From assembly GCA_050084985.1 (NCBI GenBank), contig JBITNC010000001.1, positions 96,906,001-96,970,000 of the forward strand: DNA of 64,000 nucleotides, read 5' to 3'. Positions within the stretch are counted from its first letter, which is position 1. Each line of letters begins with the position of its first letter. Position numbers and translations under genes: made by a program. The notes beneath the pieces are model-generated. The model saw only the letters and a program-made list of their open reading frames with translations, was not told the DNA's origin and searched no databases. This stretch comes from Nageia nagi. Lineage: Eukaryota; Pinophyta. Of the stretch, positions 35,626-46,662 are shown piece after piece.

Positions 35626-38600
35626 CTAGGTGAGCCGTGGGTGTTTAGGCATAGGAGAAATGTCCTCTCTGTCTGTTGGAGCTTGGCGTTTAGGTAGGTG
35701 AGCAACCTCTACCTGCTGAAGATCGATGTCTGAGTATCTGCATGGTGGATCAAATTTCTCGGAGGATTGCCATATCTGCAAAATAGTGTGCCACGAAGAG
35801 AGCTCGGATAGGTCAGCAGTGGGCAGGGACTGAATTGAGATAGTAGAATCCAATATGAGCATGAGTTGTTGATCTAGTTTCTTCCATAGTCTATCCATTG
35901 AAGTAAATTGATTGTTGAAAGTACGATTATTTCTCTCAAGCCACAGTGTCCATGTCAACATTGCTGGAGCAGAGTACCAGAGGATTTTATATGCTTTACA
36001 TTTGTTTTTAGTACACCATTTCCGAATCAAGGACCCGATAGACAGAGGAGGAGACCAGTGGATGCCTAGGTGGGCGGAAAGAAGCTGCCATAATTGACTA
36101 GAGAATGAGCATGTGACTAGCAGGTGGTGCCCTGTCTCCTCCTCATTGCCACAAAGTATGCATCGACTCGGTCCTGTCCATCCTCGCTTCAGAAGTTGTT
36201 CCCAGGATAAAAACTTATTGTGAACAGCAAGCCAAAGGAAAAATTTAGCTTTTGGCCAGGCATTGGATTTCCATATCCGTTGCCAGACTTGAGGGGGGAA
36301 GTTCGAAGGATGACCCTGAGCAAGAGTACTATAAGCTGAACTAACAGAGTAGCTACCCGATAGAGTGAGGGAGCTGATCAGGTTGTCGCTTAGGTCATCG
36401 CCTTGTAGGTTGTGTCTCGCGAGCATAGACAGAAGAATGTTATATTCCTGTGTTAAGTGAGGGGGAATTGTGTGAGAGATATTCCATTGTTTCACTCTTC
36501 TACCCGAATCGGTAGCCCATGACCAATAATTGATGACTTTATCACCCCATTCTTGTCGCAGATGATACTGAAGTGGCTGAAATAGTGGTACGGAAGCTAA
36601 GGGAATTGTGAGTAACCAAGCATCATCCCAAAAATCTACCTTTGATCCTGAGCCGATCTTCCACCGTAGGTGTTTCAATACAAAGAGACGAGCTTTGCGT
36701 ATACCATTCCAAATGGGGGAGCCCCACAGTGTATCCGCAGCAGTGAAGAGTCTCTCCGGTTCAAGGCTATCAAGGTATTTGCCACGTATTGCTTGGCTCC
36801 AGCAACAGGAATGATTAGTATAAATCCTCCAGGAGAATTTGCCTAGAAGAGCAAGATTCATATGATGAAGTCTTCTGATGCCCAGTCCTCCCTCTTGTTT
36901 TGGACGACATATTGTGTCCCAAGCAACCAGATGGATTTTCCTGATCTCTGATACACCGTGCCAAAGGAAGTTGCGTATTAGAGTCTCCATTCTAACAATG
37001 ATCTTTTGGGGAAACCAGAAAATGGCGAACCAATAAACAGGGATTGCTCCTAAGATAACTTTGATTTTAGTGAGACGTCCTGCTGTGCATAACCACCTGG
37101 CCTTCCAAGTGTTCATTTTATTTTGCATTTTGTCTATGAGAGAGTCCCAAAAGGGCCCAAACTTTCCCCCTTGAACTAAAGGCATACCTAAGTAGGTGCT
37201 TGGGAGGTTTTCCTTGGTCATACCAGACCACTCGCTGATCTGGGAGAGGAACCATTCTGAGATGTTAAGACCATATATTTTTGATTTTTGTCTGTTGATT
37301 GCTTGGCCTGAGGCTTGCTCATATACTTGGAGGAAATTTAGGAGGTGCTTGAGTTCACATTTCAGGGGGGAGATTGCCAGGAGAGTGTCATCAGCGAACT
37401 GAGAATGAGTGACTGGAGGGGCATTGCCAGATATGTGCAGACCATGTATTTTGCCAGCCAACTGTAACTGTTTCATTCCTCTCCCAATGACTTCAGCAAG
37501 AATGATGAATAGGTAGGGTGACAAGGGGTCACCTTGGCGAAGGCCCCTTGAGCTACTGAAGTAACCTCTTGATTCTCCATTAACTAGGACAGAAAAGTGG
37601 GGTGCTTTGATCAATGAGAGAATCCACTGAAGCCAATGCTCTTGAAAGCCAAACTTCCTCATTATCTGGAATAGGAAGTCCCAATTTACTTGATCGAAAG
37701 CCTTTGTCATGTCCAACTTGAGAAGCAGTCCTTTACTTTGGTGCCTATTAACTGAATGAATGAGCTCATGGATAAGGACGACTCCATCAAGGATTTGGCG
37801 ACCTTTGACAAAAGCTTTTTGTTCCTTTGAAATGATAGAGGGAAGAACTGTGTTGAGACGGTTGGCTGCAACCTTGGATATTAACTTGTAAATTGAGTTG
37901 CATAATGAGATTGGTCGAAAGGCTGATATAGACTTGGCATCTTTGGTCTTAGGGATGAGAGCTAGGAAGGTATGGTTGAGTCTCTGAAGCATTTTCCTAG
38001 AAGTGAATGATTCTCTCACTGTTGCCACCAATTCCTCTTTGAGGAGGGACCAAAAATGTTGGAAAAACCCAGGAGGGAAACCATCTGGGCCCGGTGCTCC
38101 AAAAGGTTTTAAATGAAAAAGAGCCTTTTTCACTTCCTCCTCACTTATAGGCTTCACAAGAATACTATTTTGCTCCTCAGAGATCAACTTGGGAATGAGA
38201 TGGAGGAGTTGCTCTTGGGCTTCATGTCTGTGTTCACTAGTTTCATTAAGATGGGAATGAAAGTAGGACACAATGTGTTTATCCAATTCATCAGGATTGG
38301 AGATTGTAAGACCTGCTGAACTTACTAGGGTTGATATTCTATTGTTAGAACGATGAGCCATGGTGGAGAGGTGGAAGTAACGTGTGTTTTTGTCTCCTTC
38401 CTTAAGCCATTGGATTCTAGATTTCTGTTTCCAAAGAGTTTCCTCATTAAGGTAGGCTTGTTGAAGACGTTGGAGTAGTTGGCGTTCCTGATCTACAACC
38501 TGGGAGTCCTGCTGATGTATCATTCGAAGCTGGGTGTGTTGGAGTTCCTCTTCCAGATTTGCAATAGTCGTTGTTACCTCTCCAAAGGAGGATTTGTTCC

Positions 38601-39480
38601 ACAGTTTCAATTTAGTTTTGAGCCTTTGCAACTTAGTGGAAAAGGTGAACATTGTTGTACCATACACATGACTTTCCTCCAGCCACCATTGTTCAACAAG
38701 ATCATCAAAGGAAGGGTGATTGAACCACATCTTCTGGAAGCGAAAAGGAGGAGCCTTTGGATTGGAGAAAGTCTCCCAGGTTAAAGCCACTGGCCAATGA
38801 TCTGAGCCTCCATAAGGGAGGACTTCTGTTTGCAAAATATGTTCTTGTTCTAGCCAAGACATTGTGACTAAAAACCGATCAAGCTTTTCAAAAATTGCTT
38901 TGTTATCTTTCCTTTTGTTGGTCCAGGTGTAGAGACCATTGGTGCTTGGAGGCTCATATAACTGCTGATCATTTATGAAAGAATTGAAATCATCTATGCT
39001 GGGGTCCAGTTGCATAGTACCTCCTTGTTTTTCAGATAGATTCCTGATAGCGTTGAAATCCCCTCCTAAAATCCATGGAGTGTCAGAATGTGAGGCCATC
39101 CAGGAATCGATTTGTTTCCAAAGATCTCTTTTCTGATCAGTATGTTGAGGACCATAGACATTGACTATGCCAAACAGTAGACCGATTGCAAGACACCTTA
39201 CAATGGCAGCCATCCAGTGACGGTTGATCAGTAATGGCTTACAATCTACTTGGGTGCTGTTCCATAGAATGAGCATGCCGCCTGATTGCCCAGAAGCTTG
39301 ACTGGAAAGGATTTCGCATTGGGGCCAAAATTTATTTATGATCCTACTTAGATCTTTATCAGCTATTTTTGACTCTTGAGTCAAGAGGATGGCAGGTCGT
39401 TCCTTCTGTACTAGGAGTTTGGCCATTCCAATTATGTCGGGGGAATGGAGGCCCCGTGTATTCCATGTGATTATCTTCAT
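35626..39480 (-). CDS. LINE ORF2: AP-endonuclease / reverse transcriptase
   Basis: Intact 1,284-residue protein, a usual length for plant L1 ORF2. It nicks target DNA and copies element RNA at the nick (target-primed reverse transcription). Residues 1-235 form the APE-type endonuclease: NTRG at 7-10, QESK at 35-38, GGDFNAI at 139-145, SDHWPV at 226-231. WLKEGDKNTRYFH at 358-370 precedes the RT domain, which has APGPDGFPPGF at 462-472, KLDMTKAFD with catalytic Asp at 590, GLRQGDPLSP at 646-655 and FADD at 695-698. A zf-RVT domain near 1,080-1,190 has W-AKFFLW and CILCG--E-TGHHLL--C. The ATG overlaps the ORF1 stop (ATGA). No catalytic residue appears lost. Whether it is expressed cannot be judged; ORF1 is broken. 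Confidence 0.96.
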   Translation of the reverse strand: MKIITWNTRGLHSPDIIGMAKLLVQKERPAILLTQESKIADKDLSRIINKFWPQCEILSSQASGQSGGMLILWNSTQVDCKPLLINRHWMAAIVRCLAIGLLFGIVNVYGPQHTDQKRDLWKQIDSWMASHSDTPWILGGDFNAIRNLSEKQGGTMQLDPSIDDFNSFINDQQLYEPPSTNGLYTWTNKRKDNKAIFEKLDRFLVTMSWLEQEHILQTEVLPYGGSDHWPVALTWETFSNPKAPPFRFQKMWFNHPSFDDLVEQWWLEESHVYGTTMFTFSTKLQRLKTKLKLWNKSSFGEVTTTIANLEEELQHTQLRMIHQQDSQVVDQERQLLQRLQQAYLNEETLWKQKSRIQWLKEGDKNTRYFHLSTMAHRSNNRISTLVSSAGLTISNPDELDKHIVSYFHSHLNETSEHRHEAQEQLLHLIPKLISEEQNSILVKPISEEEVKKALFHLKPFGAPGPDGFPPGFFQHFWSLLKEELVATVRESFTSRKMLQRLNHTFLALIPKTKDAKSISAFRPISLCNSIYKLISKVAANRLNTVLPSIISKEQKAFVKGRQILDGVVLIHELIHSVNRHQSKGLLLKLDMTKAFDQVNWDFLFQIMRKFGFQEHWLQWILSLIKAPHFSVLVNGESRGYFSSSRGLRQGDPLSPYLFIILAEVIGRGMKQLQLAGKIHGLHISGNAPPVTHSQFADDTLLAISPLKCELKHLLNFLQVYEQASGQAINRQKSKIYGLNISEWFLSQISEWSGMTKENLPSTYLGMPLVQGGKFGPFWDSLIDKMQNKMNTWKARWLCTAGRLTKIKVILGAIPVYWFAIFWFPQKIIVRMETLIRNFLWHGVSEIRKIHLVAWDTICRPKQEGGLGIRRLHHMNLALLGKFSWRIYTNHSCCWSQAIRGKYLDSLEPERLFTAADTLWGSPIWNGIRKARLFVLKHLRWKIGSGSKVDFWDDAWLLTIPLASVPLFQPLQYHLRQEWGDKVINYWSWATDSGRRVKQWNISHTIPPHLTQEYNILLSMLARHNLQGDDLSDNLISSLTLSGSYSVSSAYSTLAQGHPSNFPPQVWQRIWKSNAWPKAKFFLWLAVHNKFLSWEQLLKRGWTGPSRCILCGNEEETGHHLLVTCSFSSQLWQLLSAHLGIHWSPPLSIGSLIRKWCTKNKCKAYKILWYSAPAMLTWTLWLERNNRTFNNQFTSMDRLWKKLDQQLMLILDSTISIQSLPTADLSELSSWHTILQIWQSSEKFDPPCRYSDIDLQQVEVAHLPKRQAPTDREDISPMPKHPRLT

Positions 39481-41027
39481 TGAGGAACTGATTGAAGCCG
39501 TTTAGCTTCTAGTAGAGTATCAATTTGGAACTGGGAGCCCTCCTCGATGTCCTCTTGAGATAGATGCTGGATAGAAGCTTGAGCTGACTTTCTCCCTTTC
39601 CATTTTTGGATACCAGAGTTAGGGGCTTTTAGACTATTGGGTGTTTGCTTCAGAGGAGGGACTAATTTGTTAAGAAAGCATGTGTTGGATTGAAGGTTGT
39701 CTATTGGCATCTTAGTACTGAGATGGTTTCTGAAATTAGGGTCAGTTTGTTGGGCTTCTTCCATATTATGGTCTATCTCCTGCAGAGGAGTGGAGGTTAC
39801 TGGATTGGTTTTTGTTTCGGTTGACAGAGAAGAAACGGTAGCTGGGGAGAATAAAGGGTTGGTGATTGGGGAGCTGGGATGTGTAAGATTATCCGTATTA
39901 AGGCTAGAGGGCTCTTCAGGAATGACTGGTGGGTTCAAGGGCTCAAGATTCTCATCATTTTGAAGGCATCTAAAAGGATTAGCATCTTGAACTTGGGGAT
40001 GGGAACTTGAGGGGTGAGAGAGATGTGTAAATGTGCACTGAGAGGGAGCTGAGTTAGGTGTATGAACAGGGCTCTTACCTTGGGTTGATCGGCGTTTGGG
40101 TTGCTGGAAGCCTTCTGTTGTTGTTGCAGGAGTGGGCTGTGGCGGAATGGTATGGGGGCAGCTACCGGCGAGGTGTCCATAGGCTGCACAAACTCTGCAT
40201 CTGAACGGAATGTTTTCATAATCTACTATTTGATCCAGCACTAAATCTTCATCTGGGAAGACAACAGAAACCTGGGCTGGCAATGGGGATTGGAGATCAA
40301 GTTGGATACAAACGCGGGCGTAGGAAGTGGACTTACATTCCAAGGTGCGATCCGAGGTTAAGAGGTACTCCCCAATGGTGTCTCCAATTTGGGCAAATAC
40401 TTCTTCATACCAGAACTCTGGAGGGAAGTCAGGCAACCTCACCCAGACAGGTGCAACAGAAGGGGTTTCTTCGCAAGGTTTGAATCCTGGGTGCCATGGC
40501 TTCATAAATAATCCAGCTCATCCATGGAACTAGGGTCCGCCTTGAAAAATAGAATCTCTATCCTCCTCTGTGGCAAATGTGGCTAAGAAATAACCGTGAG
40601 AGTAGTGGCTCACTGTAACACTACCCTTAGTGTTCCAAGTTCTGTCGACCCAGGCTTCAATGGCGTTGGGAGGAATACGAGCACCGAGAAAACGACAGAT
40701 GAGACCCTATTTCGCCAGCATTTGAAGGCCACTACTAACTCGTGAGCTCCTGATTTCCACCCGCGGTGTACCGTCTGCCGCCTTTAAGCAGCCATTTTCA
40801 TTCCTGTTAGGGTCGTGAGGGGCTTTGCGGATGCGATTATAGAATGGTTTAGAAATAGAGGAGCGCTGGGTGGGAGGATTCTTGTTTCGAAGTGCATCCC
40901 TAAAAGAGGGTTTTGGACGTTGACTGACTGCAGCCCCACCATCATTGCTAGCTACCTGGGTTTTGTTGGGAGTGGGGTGATCAGCTGAGTTCGGGGGATC
41001 AGGGAGACCCCCCGAGCCTGAAGCCAT
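39477..41027 (-). pseudogene. LINE ORF1: DUF4283-like / CCHC protein, interrupted
   Basis: ORF1 of plant L1 elements binds element RNA. The likely start is the ATG at 41,027 (MASGSGGLPDPP). The N-terminal part is open to about 40,707, where a TAG follows LAK. Reading on gives the DUF4283 core (ICRFLGARIPPNAIEAWVD, then GYFLATFATEEDRDSIF), broken again by TAG and TGA near 40,515-40,530. From 40,505 an uninterrupted 342-residue piece has WVRLPDFPPEFWYEE, a zinc knuckle CRVCAAYGHLAGSC (C-x2-C-x4-H-x4-C) and a Ser/Pro/Thr-rich tail. Three stops in an otherwise intact frame point to recent inactivation. A longer upstream frame to 41,219 exists but reads through the 5' UTR. Confidence 0.88.
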
Positions 41028-41177
41028 GTCTCTGTCCACGAACTCTGCAGCTGCAATTTTGGCACAAACGCCTTCCTCTTCCTCCTGCTTCTCCGTTTCA
41101 AACTTCTCCTTCCCTTTTCTAATTTTTTCACCAAGGATCAAAAGGGTCTGGTTAAAACCTAGCGGGTCACGGAGCAG

Positions 41178-41187
41178 ATTCGAACCT
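41178..41187 (-). promoter_or_regulatory. B-box-like motif in the LINE 5' end
   Basis: The minus strand reads GGTTCGAATC about 30 bp from the 5' end of the LINE, a match to the RNA polymerase III B box (GWTCRANNC). A weaker A-box-like stretch (tgggattagagg) lies about 20 bp before it. Plant L1 elements normally use Pol II, so the meaning is unclear. Confidence 0.35.
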
Positions 41188-41217
41188 AGGTCGGTCTCCT
41201 CTAATCCCAGTGACTTC

Positions 41218-41226
41218 AAAGTGCTT
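41218..41226. other. Target-site duplication of the LINE, right copy
   Basis: AAAGTGCTT, identical to 35,063-35,071, directly at the LINE 5' end. Confidence 0.8.
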
Positions 41227-43565
41227 AAAAAACTAGAAAAAAATAAATTTGTTAGTCTATTGGTAGATAATTTAAGGAAGAATGATCATCACGATTTTTG
41301 TTCATTGTCCTGATGATTCTTAATAATGGTGATCCACCAATAGAATGTAATGTGAGATTTATTTATGGAAATTAGGAAGGGTATAGAAGATGCAATTTAA
41401 ATATGACACAATTGAAAAAATATTATGAAAATGCATATGTGAAAATAATATATCAAGATGGAATAGTTAGAAAAATAAATCATAAAGGATGAGACTAAAT
41501 ATTTTCATAAGAAATATGAAATTGAATATAACAAGATGTTGGAAGAAAAACAAATTCACAATCAAACTAGCATCACAATTACATCACAATATAAAAAAGC
41601 AAAAGAAAAAATTTAGTTTCAAAAAGTTTACAATTTATAGTTATTTTTTTATCTTCTAAAACAAGGTAGGACAATAATAGATTTTTACGATCATAAAACA
41701 CTTTTTGATTTAGTAGGTGTGCAGCACCTTCCATGTTCTCATTGGTCTTATCAAATTGGTTGGGAAATGGTAAAATGTCTTGCATTGGTCAAAAGAGAAG
41801 GTTTAATAGAAAGTGTAAAAAAATCAAGATTTGTTTCTTTATCAATTGATGAGGTAACTTTGGTAGATAGCACATCCTAGGTATGTATACATGTTTAAAT
41901 ATTCATTGAACATGTTAGAAAACCCCATTTGCTAACAATACATAGAATGAAAGAAGCTTTTAACTCAAAATACCTTTTCAATCTTATTGTAAAAAGTTTG
42001 AAAGAGATTACAAATTTAGATGATGTGGAAATTTCAAGAAAGCTAATATGTGTAGGTATAAATGGTGCCTCAGTAATGCAAAGAAATAGAAATGGATTTT
42101 GTATTTGAATTCAAATATTAGTTTCTCTATATATGATTCTTATTCATTGTATGGCTCATAGATTGAATGTTGCATACAAAATAGTAACCACATATACTTG
42201 TGTGGCCAAAGTGAAGGAATTAATAGATAAGTTGTATGCATACTTTTCAAAAAGCTCCAAAAGGAATTTTGAATTCCAATAATTTGCTCTTGGAAAATCT
42301 GATGGAAAAAGAATGGTGAAACATGTGGAAATTAGATGGATTTCAATGTTTAAACCTATAGAAAGAGTATTTGAACAATATAAATTTTTGATAGATTTTT
42401 TTTATCAAAATAGAAGAGCTATTGATAGAGCCAAGGATTTATTGTATCACATGATAGAATTGGAAACATTGTTAATATTATGTGGAATGATACCAATGTT
42501 ATATGAAATGAACAAATTTATCAAGATGGCTCAATAAATATCTATATATATAATTGATTTCATAAGTGAAAGGAAATGAGTATGATGGACTATTAACAGG
42601 TTGTATGAAACAAATTTTACAGATCCATTATTTAAGAATTGGAATTCATTGACAAACATGAAAAATATAAAAAGTCTTTTAAGATTCAATAATGTTGATA
42701 GAATTTGTATCAATGTCAATGGAAATGATATTCCTCTATATTGTTTTGAAAGACAGGATGTAGTATCATCCATTGAAATTGAATTTGAGCAAGTTCCTAT
42801 GACATCCATCAAATTTGAAACAATTTTTCAAGAATCAAGGATTAAGTTAAGAAACATTACAGATACATTAAGAAAAAAAATTAGAGAAAGATTTCATAGA
42901 GATGATTTGCTTGAAGCTATGGCTATGATGAATTTGAATTTTTTGAATCCAATTTTGGATTACAACAATAAAAGTTAATTTTTTAATAAACATATGGAGA
43001 ATATTGTAACTCATTTTGGAAGAACTATTAAACTAAATAGTGTTGAGATAAAAGGAATTCTAGAAAAAAAGGATTTGATTCAACAATCTAAAACTTTTAG
43101 CTTGATAATGGTTGGTCAGTTTAAATAATTATTGAATCTATTAGAGCTTGGTTCTATAACATGATTGAGTAAAGAACTGTATCCAAGTAGTATGCTATGA
43201 GATTCAATGTTAGAGTATTTTAATTTATGTGAACTTTGTCAGATAATAATTTTGGGTTCCATGGAAGATAAAAGGGATTTCAATGCTTTGCTTTATATTA
43301 AATAAAAAATATGAAATAGATTGGAGGAAAATCTTAAAATTTATTTGAGAATTTATGTCTCACATCATACTTTGAAAATATTTCTCTATGACAGAGTAAT
43401 AGCATTATGAAAATCATTAAGTGAGAGAAGGGGAGTAAATCAAACAAATGAAAAGGAAGATGAGGATATCTTCATACATCACATTGTGAATGTCTTAGAA
43501 GATTCATATGCATGTACTAATGGAACTGGTTCTCTAATGAACATGTTCCAACTACCATATTTATA
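41227..43565 (+). pseudogene. hAT-superfamily transposase relic
   Basis: The plus strand, in one frame with stops, resembles ZNF862/C17orf113-type hAT proteins. Early parts are FDLVGVQHLPCSHWSYQIGW and SIDEVTLVDSTSWVCIHVY (the catalytic Asp block), followed by RKPHLLTIHRMKEAF, CVGINGASVMQRNRNGF and HCMAHRLNVAYKI. Open pieces at 42,313-42,537 (VEIRWISMFKPIERVFEQYK) and 42,601-42,978 correspond to the inter-domain region. KSLSERRGVNQTNEKEDEDI near 43,420 leads toward the C-terminal dimerisation part. No terminal inverted repeat was found. With 34,675-35,062 it forms one gene split by the LINE. Confidence 0.75.
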
Positions 43566-43743
43566 AGTTAATTATTTTACTTTGGCATGTACTATAATTT
43601 ATTAGGAACTTCTTGGATTTTTCAATGTGGATGGAATTGAATGTGGTTTTTTAACAATGTTATACAAACATTGTATTTGACATTTGTTAAGTTAGATTAA
43701 ATTCTTGATTGTTATTATAATTTCTATGATGAATGCATGCATA

Positions 43744-43985
43744 TTGAATCTTGATTCTTAACATAGATAATCATTTGTGTATTGACACAGATGATCATTA
43801 GTGTCTTAACACAAATAACCATCTATGTTAAGACACTGATAATTATCTATGTGATCATCTATGTCAAGACACTGAAGATTGTTTGTGTGAATATACTAAT
43901 GATTATTTGTGCGAATACACTTATGGTTATTTGTGTCAAGACACTAATGATTGTCTGCATTAATACATTGGCAATCTTATGCATT
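43744..43985. repeat. 30-bp minisatellite with GATGATCATT core (array 2)
   Basis: About eight copies of a unit resembling ACACTAATGATTATTTGTGTCAAG (near 30 bp). The first copies contain CAGATGATCATTAGTGTC and GTGATCATCTATGTC. It lies 180 bp after the end of the hAT relic. The open frame across it (43,782-43,988) is a repeat artefact with a ten-residue period. Confidence 0.75.
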
Positions 43986-43989
43986 TGAA

Positions 43990-44544
43990 AAGTACATGCA
44001 AATGCTAATTTTTTGCTTGAACATGAAATGATTCAAAGAATCACCATTGTAGATCACCATTTCAATAGTAATAAACTTTGAACATAGTTGCTAATGTTAA
44101 ATCTATCATTCAAAATATATACTTATGCAAACATTTAATGATTCATAATATACTTTTTCATACTAAAAATGCTTTTGTTCATGATTCATGGGCATTACTA
44201 TTCATTTCAATTGTTTAATATCTTATAACAATGATTCAAAAAATACCATTTTAAATAAACATTTCAATAATTTGAAACTTTTATCATAGTTACAAATGCT
44301 AACATTCAAAATGCATATTTATGTAAACATTCAATGATTTGAAACATACTTAAAAAATTTTTGCTCATACTTATGCAAACACTTAATGTCTAGCAACAAT
44401 TATAATGATTTTAAAAAAACTTGCTTACATTATCAACAATGCCACAACATCAAATGAGTATAATGATTCTTTATAAAATTAAAAACACTTTGTAAAATTT
44501 CTAATAAAAAAAGTTTCAAACATCCAAATTCCCACTTCATGATT
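43990..44544. other. Non-coding spacer
   Basis: AT-rich sequence with two loosely repeated segments ('aatgattcaaagaatcaccatt' near 44,025 and a similar one near 44,230). No gene. Confidence 0.45.
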
Positions 44545-46138
44545 AAATTTGAATTACTATATTTTGAATAATGTCTTCAGCATTCTCTTGAATCTCCTCA
44601 CTCTAATCCTTAAGAGTAGTATCTTTAGCAAATGTAGGTTGGGATGTTGAACCCAACTCTACTGTTGTTAATACTCCTATTTTTACTATATCCAATGTTT
44701 GAACTAAGCTTCTCAACTCTTTCCCTCCATTTTCTCCTAGTAACTCAATAACTTGAGTCTCCTTTTATTTTTGCTTCATCAAAATGTGGTATTCCATATT
44801 ATGCTCCTTTATTATTAATTTCAATGTGTTATTATCCTTTAAAGATTTAAGGAGCTTCTACTTCTCTGTATATGCATTTAGTAGGCTCTTCCTTGGCTTT
44901 TCAACTTCAACAACAAAGTTGTTTACTTGTTTTTTCAAGTTATCAAAGTTGGACTAAAAATTAAAGCAAATACCATATTTAGATATGAAAACTAAAATAA
45001 AATAAGAAAATGAAATTACAATACATATTATATATACTACTAAATTCCTTACAAAATTCTTACCTTTGCTACATCTTTTGCAACTTCAAAAATTTCCACC
45101 TTTTGTATATCAGTGTTCCAAGATTTGTAATAGGCTTTACCCTTGACATCTAAATTTTCTAACTTGGTTAAAATGTGATTCAAATCAATGTTTGTATACA
45201 AGGAAGCAAATTTTATCTTTCTTGATGTGGCTGCTTTAAAATGTGCCACAAGCTTCTCTTGAGAATTTTTCAACTCATAAAATATCTTTTCCCTCTTCTC
45301 ATGCTTTGCAAACCTTGCATTGATCTCTTTAAATTGTACTTTTACACAAAATTCCCACATCTTCACACTCAAAAAGTTAGGAAGAATAGAATTCTTAATT
45401 ATTGCCTCTACATTTGAGAGAATTAAACTATCAATTGAAATACATGGATATAAACCTTCCTCTTCTTATTCTTCTTCTTTAGTGGCTATATTTCCAATCA
45501 TAGTTTAGTGTGTTACTCACTCTAGAGGCTTCTATCTTGTAGCAACTTGATGTTGATGCTCTTTCCCTTTACCTTCATCATGCATAGTGCCTCACTCTTC
45601 TACCATTACCTTTAGTTAATCCTCATCAAGTTTAGGTGTACAAAGACCTATAGTATTACATATTGCTGAATTAACATTAAAATTTGGGATATCGCTAATT
45701 CATGAAATATTATACAGGCTAGAAGCTTTGAATTTAATTATTCTTCTACTTATCCCTTTTTGAGTATATGTAGCTCTTCCACTAACTAAAATATTTTGTA
45801 AAATATCTAATGGAATCTATTTGCCTCTTAGATGCACTTGAACTTAACCTCTCATTGAAGTAATAGGGGGTGGAAGTGTTGCTTGCAAAATAATGGGTTG
45901 TTTCTAAGGAATTGAAATATTGGGCCTCACACCTTCAAAAACTTAAATTTGTTGGATTAACTATAACATACTACACTATAAATAATAATAAATAGAAAAT
46001 GATTTGAAGGCATTCATCTAAGACTACTTTGCTTACCTTTTGGCTCCAAGACTTGTGTGGATTTTGTGTAAATGGGTTTTTCCTATGTTACTTGCACTAC
46101 TGGTGGTGGAGAAACTAGAGTTGGAACCATATTTGCAT

Positions 46139-46662
46139 CTATAATCAATGAAAAAAATTTAAAATATTTAAAAACTAGAATAAATCATTATTTACAATCT
46201 CACATACAATCATCTAATTGAATTTAATGATGATCATTTGTGTCATCATACAGACAGTCCTTAGTTTCTTCTCATAGATGATCATCTATGAGATTGCACA
46301 TATGATCATCAATGTCATTTCATATATGATCATCTTTAATATAAACTTGATGATTATATAATCAAATTTACTAATGATCATTTTTATCATCATACAAATG
46401 ATACTTCATGTCTTCTCCTAGATGATCATCTATGAGATTGTATAGATGATCATCAGTGTCATTTCATAGATGATCATCAATGATATTGCACGAGCTATCA
46501 TCAATGCAGTCTCACTACTGATCCTTTATGCAATCTCACTAATAATATTCTATTCAATCTCATTGATAATCATCTATAAAATGAAACTAATGATCATATA
46601 TGTAATCTCATAGACTCATAGACTAACTATTAGTGTATTTTGTTCAAATAAAATATGAATAC
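46139..46662 (-). other. Intron of the unrecognised gene, filled by a minisatellite
   Basis: On the minus strand the donor is CAAG|GTATTC at 46,662 and the acceptor is TGATTATAG|ATGC at 46,139, and the reading phase is kept across it. Most of its length is array 3. Confidence 0.5.
46205..46620. repeat. GATGATCATC minisatellite (array 3)
   Basis: About fourteen copies of units of roughly 24-30 bp such as TAGATGATCATCTATGAG and ATGATCATCAATGTCATT. The core GATGATCATC is a perfect 10-bp palindrome. Confidence 0.8.

Larger units (their letters stand above)
35071..41217 (-). mobile_element. Full-length L1-type LINE (non-LTR retrotransposon)
   Basis: A complete plant L1-like element on the minus strand: 5' UTR, ORF1 (broken), ORF2 (intact, 1,284 codons), a 3' UTR with a short-period minisatellite and a poly(A) tail (T-run at 35,070-35,080). 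A 9-bp target duplication AAAGTGCTT flanks it. Its base composition is clearly richer in G+C than the surroundings. It is inserted in the hAT relic. ORF1 and ORF2 overlap by ATGA at 39,477-39,480, which suggests termination-reinitiation. Confidence 0.93.

Noticed and set aside
39697-41313. Plus-strand frames opposite LINE ORF1
   Set aside because: Antisense shadows in the relatively GC-rich LINE; no independent coding evidence.
43782-43988. 68-codon frame rich in Ile and Val
   Set aside because: Repeat artefact of the 30-bp minisatellite.
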